A stretch of DNA of 64,000 bases from Undaria pinnatifida. Lineage: Eukaryota > Sar > Phaeophyceae > Laminariales > Alariaceae. Position 1 is the first letter of the stretch; every line of letters starts with the position of its first letter. Made by a program: the position numbers and the translations under genes. The stretch lies in the NCBI GenBank assembly GCA_012845835.1, contig JABAKD010000017.1, forward strand, positions 2,851,001 through 2,915,000, in the 5' to 3' direction. Shown here piece by piece: positions 56,655 to 64,000 of the stretch. The notes beneath the pieces are model-generated. The model searched no databases and was not told where the DNA came from. It saw only the letters and a program-made list of their open reading frames with translations.

Positions 56655-58575
56655 TCTCAGGAGAAGGTTGGGTGGTTTTGTTTTGTTTTGCTTTCTTTGA
56701 AGGTCGTTCCGCCCGTCTGACCTTGGTTTCTTTTTTTGTCGCGGGCTGATTCTTAGTACGTACCAGGGGTGGGTAGTATTTTCAAGGGTGCGAGGATATA
56801 TACTCTTGAGATACCCGGGTATCCAAACGGATTGTTTTAGTTGCACTCGGGTATATACCCGGGTCGGTATTCGGGCACCCCCAGAGTACTTGCCCTCCTT
56901 GAAGCACCCTCGGTAGTCTTCTCCCTGTTGGTCTTGTTGTCGTTGTCGTTAATGTAGTTGTGTTTTGGTTGTCGGTTTTATGTTCGTGCTCCCCGTTTTG
57001 TTTTTTTGGGGGGCGGGAAGCAAGGAAGCTGCATTGGTATGTACACTGTTCCGTGTTTTTTCCCAAGGTTGGCGACTAGCAGTGCCCGCGCGGTGTATAG
57101 GAAGCAGAAGTTTCGAAGTGAGCACTGCTGTGCAGCAGAAGTGGTGTTGGCCGTGGTGGTGGCGGTGGTGATGAGGTTAGTGTTGGCGGTGCCTAGTTGA
57201 TGGCATTCGGTGTGCTGTTGGTGATCCGTTGGCTGGATGGTAGTCGGTGTGTTTCCCTCCCCTTTGGTCACCGTGATGATGAGACTTGCCTATGGTCAAA
57301 CACGCTTAGGAAACCCGGGGATTGAACTAGGATGTCCCCGGATGGCCACTGACCCGATGGATATCAAGCTTAGCAGCAAGCACTAGCAGCAGCAGCTGGC
57401 GGGTAGCTGGGGGTGTGGGTCAGAGGCAGGTATTAGACATGACGTATACGCAGACGAGGATGCCACGGGGGGAGACGGGGGACCCTTCGCGGCATGGTTT
57501 CATTTCGCCCTCCTGCAGTGACATGTAGCTCTTTATAGGATGCAGTTAATCTGCGCCCAGTAAGACATTTCGGCAGCCTTGTCATATCTATGCGCGGAAT
57601 GTCTTTCTCTAGCATACACGTAATTATTCGGCAGCCATGTTATATCTACGCGCCTTTGGGGGGGGGGGTTAGGGGGAAGGAAAAACGCCTTCGAGTACAA
57701 TATTCCGTGAAGTACGAACAAAGCGCTGGGGGCCGACAGGGATGGCGTGAGAAGTGCGCTGTGTTGATTCGATCGCGTTGTGGTTGGATTGGGTGGTGGG
57801 TGGGTAGGTGAGGTGGGTGGGTGGGAGGGTAATAGGCGCTGGAAAAGTCGAGAATCGTAAATAACTGTACCTACTGCTGTTGTGGATGAAGGGAGAGTTG
57901 GAGATGGAGGATAAAGAGGCGATTCGTTTCCCATGTATGTACGTATGTGCGCGGTGATTGGTCAAACCGATTTTTTCCGAGGCGTTTACGTACTTAATTA
58001 TTATACTGCTTTTTTTCTACCTAACCCCTGGTTCGCCTGGTTTGTTTTTTATCGAGCATGTTTATTTTGTGCCATTCCTTTTTTTCTGTCCATCCGTCCG
58101 TCCTGCGACCACAGAGGGTTTATTGACGTTGATGGTGATATCTTGTTTTTCATCACTGTTATACCTAGCAGCTCAACTGATAAAAGCTTTCACCCTCGGC
58201 GGCCTTCGAAAACAATGAAGCCGTGGTTATCACAGGTATCGTCTCTTGAACCCTTTAGAGCCCCCAAACCCCTCCCTATACTAACTTCAAGTAATCTAGT
58301 CCCCAAAATGTTTTCAGTTCTAAAGGCGTTAACCCTCCGGCTTGTATGATGGAAAGGAGCGGCAAGTGGTACATTGCTTCACCATCACGGCCGATACCAT
58401 CATGGTAGGTACCAGGTATATTTACCATCGCATCGAAGTATTCATCATGTGGATGCCGTTAAATTCCTGGTCGACATCTTTAAGACAATCATTCTAATAA
58501 TGTCAGCCGTGAGTTTGACGAATTTAGGGTCGATACTATTATTAATAGTCTTTGCAAGCTGCATTGTTGGCGCTT

Positions 58576-58720
58576 GTGTGGATACCAGTCCCTATTCCCT
58601 CGAGGGTCAACAAAGAGGAAACACCTCAGAGTCTGCCTCGAGGAGCCCTGGGGACGATCTTGAAGGATTATAGTGATAAGGAGGCGGTACAATCTAGGGA
58701 ATAGGGACTGGTATCCACAC
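58576..58720. repeat. Inverted repeat with perfect 25-bp arms
   Basis: Arms 58576-58600 and 58696-58720 are perfect reverse complements (first starts GTGTGGATACCAGTCCC). They are separated by 95 bp. TATTAATAG-type sequence flanks both sides. It could be a miniature transposable element end-pair or the stem of a hairpin transcript. Confidence 0.88.
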
Positions 58721-60346
58721 TTATATTAATAGTATACTATGTCTTTGTTACGCTTCCATGATTCTGGAATGATTGATTGAATGCGGGCCCTTTGCTCTCG
58801 TACAGCCAACATCATTACTACTCCATTATTTTCAGCCCCCTACACTCTGCGCGCGTATCAAACCCCAAAATCGTCCGCCAATTGCAGGCTGTCATCTCAG
58901 CTTAATTTAACCCACGGTGGGCGGGAGGGATATTTTCCCAAACGTTCTGCTAAGTACTCCTTTCAGCCGTAATCTTACAGCAGCAGCAATTTTTGCCAGT
59001 TGGATACCAACCAACTTTATGTCCTCTGCCGTATGCTTGGAATCCTGTAGTCTAGTACCCGTCGTGTCCTTGCTACTCTTCTTACTGCAAGTCCAATTTC
59101 ACACGTACTTGCTCTATGGTACACGTAGGTGTCCCCGAACCAACAGGCCTTCCACATATCAAGATTGCATATCGTTCCACAAACTCCAAATTTCCTACGT
59201 TCAATCTTCCTTTTTGTCACCAGGTACACTTCGCCAATAATTTGGAATAGTGATTGCTGATTGAATGTTGGACATACATTTGCTTTACACCCAAACTTCT
59301 CTTCTCTACTGTATCCTACACTCACAACACATGCCAATCCCCATAATCCTCCACCAATGGCAGGCTCTCACCTCTCAACTCAACCCCCATCTTAACGGCC
59401 TGTCCTTGTAAAAGCAAACTACATCAATGATCCCACCTTTACCCACATTCGACGCGTGCTGCGGTAGAGGTAGCACTTTTCCTCTGAAATGGTTGCTGAA
59501 TGAATGACGGAGCTCCTCACCCAAAATCGTCGGAAACCGTCCATTTTTTTTTGCATGATTCTCACTGTATACCTCTAGGCCATGGGATTTCCTCATTATC
59601 CCGTAGCAGTTGTGCTTCTCTCCAAATCGGTGTTTTGCCTTAGAGAGGTCTTAAGCTCCCAAATTGAGGGGTAGTATTAGAAAAAAAAGGTGGTGCACCT
59701 CTATCGTAGCACGCGCCATTCCCGTCTTACTTTCGTTTGTTTTTCGTACTCTTCCTTCTCCCTGCAGTGTTCCGTGACCTGGCCGAATGAATAACTGCAG
59801 CCCCTTCGCATCCTTTGCCAACACCCGTGAAACTTCCTGCTCGTCTCTTCTCTGTTAGCCCTCGACGCGTGCTACGATGGCGGTTTTAAGGTATACCTCT
59901 TTTTGGCGAAAAATATCATCTGTATGACGGGGGCTCCTTAACGCGCTCATAATTGGAAACCCGTTTTTGGGGACAAAATTGCTTGGGTTTAGTATAGGGA
60001 AGGTTTTTGGGGCTCTAAAACTAAAAAATGGTCAACCCAAAATCGTCGGAAGGCGTTTCTCGTTTCGCAGTACTATTTTTCTGGTATACTTCGTAGACCA
60101 TGGATTTTTTCATATGGGAGGGGTTGCACATTGCCTGAGAGGGGTATAGAGCTCCTCAAGCGAGGGGTAGTGTTGAGAAAAAAATTGGTGAGCTCCCCAA
60201 GCGAGGAGTAGTATTAAGAATATTAAGAAAAGCAATGGTGCATATCTACCGTAGCATTTGCCCCTTACGTACATCATAATTTCACCATCACTCTTCCATC
60301 CTCCCTTCTCGTTGGATCGACCACACACAGGCCTGTAAACGTTGCG

Positions 60347-60781
60347 GTGTTGTTTAGTTGCCCGCCCCTCTCAATCCTGCCAGAAGTCGGATTGAGGAGG
60401 ACATGGCTGCACGTATGTGACCGTCCGTGTGGCACAGCAATAGAGAGTAAGGCTGACGCAGTAGGAGAATGTGAAGTATGCAAGGAAGAACGGGATGTGT
60501 TGAAGGAGATGATGAAATTAGACGAATGTGACGTGGAAACGTTTGGTAGACCAGGGAGTAGCGAGAAAACGATCGCTATCCTAGGAGATACATGGTGGCC
60601 ACAGACGGCGAAACAGGACGGGAATAGGATAAGCAAACATTTTTTATGTAATATATGGAAAAAGCGTACTGAGCACCCAAATGTTGGAGTTGTCTCTATT
60701 AGGAGTAGGAACGGTGCTCCGTCTCGAAAGGGATGCGCGAGGTCAATGGTTAAAGGACTAAGAAAGGCAAGCAACAAATGA
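60347..60781 (+). CDS. Hypothetical protein, copy A of the WWPQ repeat family
   Basis: An intact 144-codon frame that I do not recognise. Visible features are a CEVC pair in CGTAIESKADAVGECEVC, an acidic/charged middle, then GDTWWPQTAKQDGNRISK, IWKKRTEHPNVGVVSIRS and a lysine-rich end. The last 60 codons recur at 50765-50953 with the same frame and stop, and at 62049-62188 with an early stop. All three stops are followed by GTAC-type sequence and a C run. This is either a mobile-element ORF or a small gene family. Whether it is translated is unknown. Confidence 0.45.
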   Translation: MLFSCPPLSILPEVGLRRTWLHVCDRPCGTAIESKADAVGECEVCKEERDVLKEMMKLDECDVETFGRPGSSEKTIAILGDTWWPQTAKQDGNRISKHFLCNIWKKRTEHPNVGVVSIRSRNGAPSRKGCARSMVKGLRKASNK

Positions 60782-60975
60782 GTACCCCCCCCCCAATCCT
60801 GCCAGAATACAACGCTTACTCTCCCGGCACCAAAGCCTTGTCTCCCAACCAATTCCTCCAGTACCCTTGCCGCCGGTGCACCAGTCAAAAACTTCCTAAC
60901 GATTTGTTTGGTCGCATACGCCGCTAATGGCTCTCTCGGTCCGAGTTGTTGATGAATCAGCATCAACTGTAACAT

Positions 60976-61008
60976 CTAGCCCTAGCCCCAACCCTAACCC
61001 TGACCCTT
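60976..61008 (-). repeat. Short interstitial telomere-like sequence
   Basis: CTAGCCCTAGCCCCAACCCT followed by AACCCTGACCCTT: four to five degenerate CCCTAA units, adjoining the dispersed repeat at 61012. Confidence 0.6.
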
Positions 61009-61011
61009 GAG

Positions 61012-61095
61012 GGGGCTCGAGGTCGGCAAGGGCGATACCGCGGCTCCGCCGCATGTTTCCTAGACGTTTTTTTCCACGAATAGTTGGCCGGCCTC
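61012..61095. repeat. Dispersed repeat, related to 33066-33150
   Basis: See the partner entry. Similarity starts at GGGCTCGAGGTCGGCA and fades after TTGGCCGGCC. Confidence 0.7.
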
Positions 61096-62048
61096 AACCA
61101 GTCAGACCAAGGGTGTTCATTACGTTTTTTTCACTCCCAAAATGCGAATACGTGCTGTCTATTTATCGCGCCGTTGCTTCCAACCGACTCCTCGGTCACA
61201 GTTTCCAAACAATCTTTACATATTCTAACTTTCTCCCTGGTGTTTTAAATCTTATCGTTCACGTATAAATCTCGAAATCAAGCTCTTCTTGACTCATCAG
61301 CCAACCAGCCAGCTTCCTTTGAGAACAAACTCGAGACCGGACTATGTTCGGCATTCCCTAACATCTCTATATGGTCATAAATTGCTGATAAAGTTGCTGT
61401 TAACAGCCTCCCCACCCGCTCCCTTTGGCCACGAAGCAGTTATTACATAGTATCCCCATTTCTGTCTCTTGAAGTGCCCACACCAAAAACCACAAAAATG
61501 CATTCGATAATTCCATCTGTATGCAAGAAAGTACGCACAAAAGTACGAACAAGGTGCGGAATTCCACCCCACAAGTGGTCCTTAGTTTGATGCAGCTTAC
61601 ACTTCATGCGACTAGCCGAACACTTCACGGCGTTTCCCGCTCGGTGAACGCGATGTCTGCCTGGTTGGTGAAAACCCGACGTGCTCTGTCCCAGCATGCT
61701 AGGGATGCAAGGGTCTGTGGTCGTAAGACTACGGCTATGCATGAAATGACTGCAACCCCCCCCCTGGACATATTTCTACTCTCACCATTTTACATGACAT
61801 ACAACATACCTCACAGTAAAATTCCCGACATCCCCGTCCCCCAAGGGTGCTATAATAGTCGCGCCAAGAGGGGTTCATACTGCGACCTCTCTTTGGCCAG
61901 ACACCCTCCTCGCTCTCGTGCCTTTTGCATTGTTCGTTGCTTCAACTAGCGCTGCAGCGTTTCTCTGGTACGTGTCGCGGTATCGGAACGACATCTACGC
62001 TGTATCGTCTCCCTTCAACATGGAAACTTAAATCCATGCTCAAGAACC

Positions 62049-62188
62049 ATTGTTTTTAATGTAATATATGGCAGAAGCGTTCTGAGCCCTCAAATGTTGG
62101 AGGTGTCTCTATTCGGAGTGGGGACGGTACTCCGTCTTACAAGGCATGCGTTGTTAACGGTCACGTGCCCAAGGTAAGCAACAAATGA
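62049..62188 (+). pseudogene. Copy C of the WWPQ repeat family, interrupted
   Basis: Aligns with the last 45 codons of copy A (IWQKRSEPSNVGGVSIRS...VSNK and stop), but a TAA lies at the start of the matching segment (62058-62060). Confidence 0.7.
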
Positions 62189-63024
62189 GTACGCCCCCCC
62201 CCCTCCCCCTCAAGGATCTAAGACAGCGGGGAGGGGGGGGGGGGGGGGGGTAAGGGGAGGCTCATTGAAACCGAGTGATAAAAAAGTGAAAAAAAAAGGA
62301 AAAAATGTGATTTTGCTTAATCCTTCCTGTGATCAAAGCGCTCCGGTTTGTAGCGCTTCGGTTTGTTTTTCGTTCTGACCATTTTTTTGGTGCGTGTGGT
62401 ATTGTTTTCCTCTTTTCGCTGCGTGCCGTGGATCACACACACAGGTGATGAGCGGGAGCTTTTGAATCGTGGCACCAGGCATTTGATCAGCTTGGATCAC
62501 GCAGCAAACCGTTGTAGCGTTACATAATACACCTTAAGAACCTTGTTTGGAGACCGGTAGGAACTGGCGCAGACATGAAAGGATTGCCCGCGTCGAGAGA
62601 GCGTGTTTTTGTTGACGCCGTCGATGGTTGGTACAATACAGACCAAGGCGAGGAAAGCGGTCTGACTCTTCGTGATGATCTCATCTATACCGTAAGGGAA
62701 TTATTGTACACGCATCGACCGAATTCAAAACTGCGAATGGGACTTGATGGTACGCTCAACGACGACAGTTACACACACCACACATATAATACATGGATGT
62801 GTTATTGGGCTTGAAGGCCATAGCGCATTTCCAGGAGCTGAGGGTAGGGCCAATGCGATGCTATCGTGTGGGTGGCGTGCGTGGTGTATGGGTGTGGGGG
62901 CGGTGGGGGTGGCAAAGTGGAGGAAAACTTTGCGAGGGTAGGTTCGGAGCATAATGATCCTGAAAATGATCGGACGAAAACGTGCTTCAAACACCGTATA
63001 CGAAGAGATTTTCTAGACGCTGGT

Positions 63025-63840
63025 AAATGTCTAATGGGTTATGAGCCTCGGTTTGCGTAAGAACTGTTAGCTGCAGAACTGTGGCTCTCAACGTCTGTCT
63101 CCAGCAGTACGACTACGCCCCGAGGGCGACCCCGAGCTGCTGCGTCAGCTGTGAGGTGAGCTGCGTGACCACGCCGCTACAGCAGTAGGATCGACCGGCG
63201 TCGTCATCATATCATTTGGGAGCTAAAGCTGCTGATGAACGGCAACAATTGCTTTATTCGTACGGGGCTATGATACCACATTCAATGCTACCTGGAGTGT
63301 TTTCTCTTTCGCCAGCCGGGGGAGCTTAGAACTCATGCAACCAGTCGGCTGATCGTGACGGAAAGTGCAAATGCGTCTCCTTCGTAATATGCCTGACTTA
63401 ACTCAGCTCATGTTACGCCGCGTGCGAATGTATCGTCAATACATTATGAGCCTCGGTTTACGTAAGCACTATTGTAGATCTGCGGGGAATGAGGTCCGTC
63501 TTGAGTAAGACTTTACGTCACAAGCACGACCCCAAGCTGCTCGACAGGGCTGCCAGGATCGATTGTCGTCACTCATTTCGAGCTACTTAAACACGACAAG
63601 AACCTTGCTCCTTCTGTGGAGCTGCCACAGCCATTGAAATCTTAACATTAGACCGCCGACAATCAACACAACGGGCTATTGAGTACCTTCTCTTTCACCA
63701 GCTCTGCGAAGCTTGAAGCTCATTCAACCAGTCGGTTAACCCTGACTGAACGCGCTTATCTCTCTTTGGTAGACTGCACGACGTGGCCCAGATTATATTA
63801 CACTACATGCAAGTATATCGGCAATCAATCTGTACTACAA
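63025..63840. repeat. Diverged tandem duplication of about 410 bp
   Basis: 63035-63440 and 63445-63840 share, in order, TATGAGCCTCGGTTT.CGTAAG, a CACGACCCCAAGCTGCT-like block, GGATCGA..G.CGTC, TTCTCTTTC.CCAGC, CAACCAGTCGG and AGTATATCG/ATGTATCG. Overall similarity is moderate. Confidence 0.8.
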
Positions 63841-64000
63841 GCTCTACCGAGAGAAACTAATGCAGCAACTTGTCTTCCGAGATGTCCCAGAATAAGCCGG
63901 ACGAGAAAAAAATGTGTGAGTAACTGCAGCACACCTGTGTAACATGTGCACAGCGTCGTATGTGTGTGTGGACCGGTCTGTGGTCGATGGGCGTGGATGA

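Larger units (their letters stand above)
52298..60346. other. Intergenic, repeats but no recognisable gene
   Basis: Many G-rich, T-rich and homopolymer tracts. The small open frames have no family resemblance I can defend. Listed separately: a G-run array, a 31-bp repeat, an 18-bp minisatellite, GGGT tracts and a 25-bp-arm inverted repeat. Confidence 0.45.
60782..64000. other. Intergenic, repeats but no recognisable gene
   Basis: Apart from the repeats listed here I see nothing supported. A G-run of about 20 bases occurs near 62231-62250. Confidence 0.45.

Noticed and set aside
57300-57365. B-box-like AGTTCAATCCCCGGG on the minus strand, suggesting a tRNA
   Set aside because: The A box is too close and no cloverleaf stems form. 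A similar string near 2895-2910 also fails.
58374-58673. 99-codon plus frame with a hydrophobic stretch (LTNLGSILLLIVFASCIVGA) reminiscent of segment S5 of a voltage-gated cation channel
   Set aside because: Only one short segment is suggestive. There is no pore or neighbouring exon nearby, and part of the frame is the inverted repeat at 58576. It could be a pseudo-exon, but I cannot support it.
60274-60975. 233-codon minus-strand frame opposite the WWPQ ORF, also partly conserved at 50758-51141
   Set aside because: The plus frame ends at a shared stop in all three copies and the minus frame does not share a start or stop. I cannot fully exclude it without a substitution analysis.

Overview
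The window looks like nuclear DNA of a photosynthetic stramenopile, most likely a brown alga. This is an inference from the sequence: two multi-exon genes with GT-AG introns of 0.3-3.2 kb, very low gene density, long C-tracts near splice acceptors, many diverged tandem repeats, proteins rich in homopolymers, and a CCT-domain regulator without plant-type partner domains. No bacterial operons, rRNA or intact tRNA genes were seen.

Layout. 0-4 kb: no recognisable gene. 4-13.9 kb: three diverged copies of an element with long internal inverted repeats (foldback-like). A Ty1/copia-class LTR retrotransposon (5766-11477) is inserted in the right arm of the second copy, with 667-bp LTRs and a GGTTG target-site duplication. 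14-17.5 kb: tandem repeats and low-complexity sequence. 17.5-29.25 kb: minus-strand gene for a DGAT2-family acyltransferase, reconstructed as 7 exons and 319 residues. 29.3-39.7 kb: intergenic, with a probable non-LTR retrotransposon remnant (34.5-35.0 kb) and a 260-bp tandem duplication. 39.98-52.3 kb: plus-strand CCT-domain gene, reconstructed as 10 exons and 769 residues. 52.3-64 kb: intergenic, with hairpins, minisatellites and a small repeated ORF family that also has a copy in a CCT-gene intron.

Both gene models rest on matching splice phases, GT-AG borders and, for DGAT2, conserved motifs in the expected order. The two genes have unrelated jobs: neutral-lipid synthesis at the endoplasmic reticulum, and probable nuclear regulation. 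The most notable observation is that six exon-intron boundaries (five in DGAT2, one in the CCT gene) have extra, diverged copies of the boundary in the adjoining intron, several with usable-looking splice signals. A second is a 9-bp palindrome, TACCWGGTA, seen 12 times in the window where about 0.5 is expected by chance.
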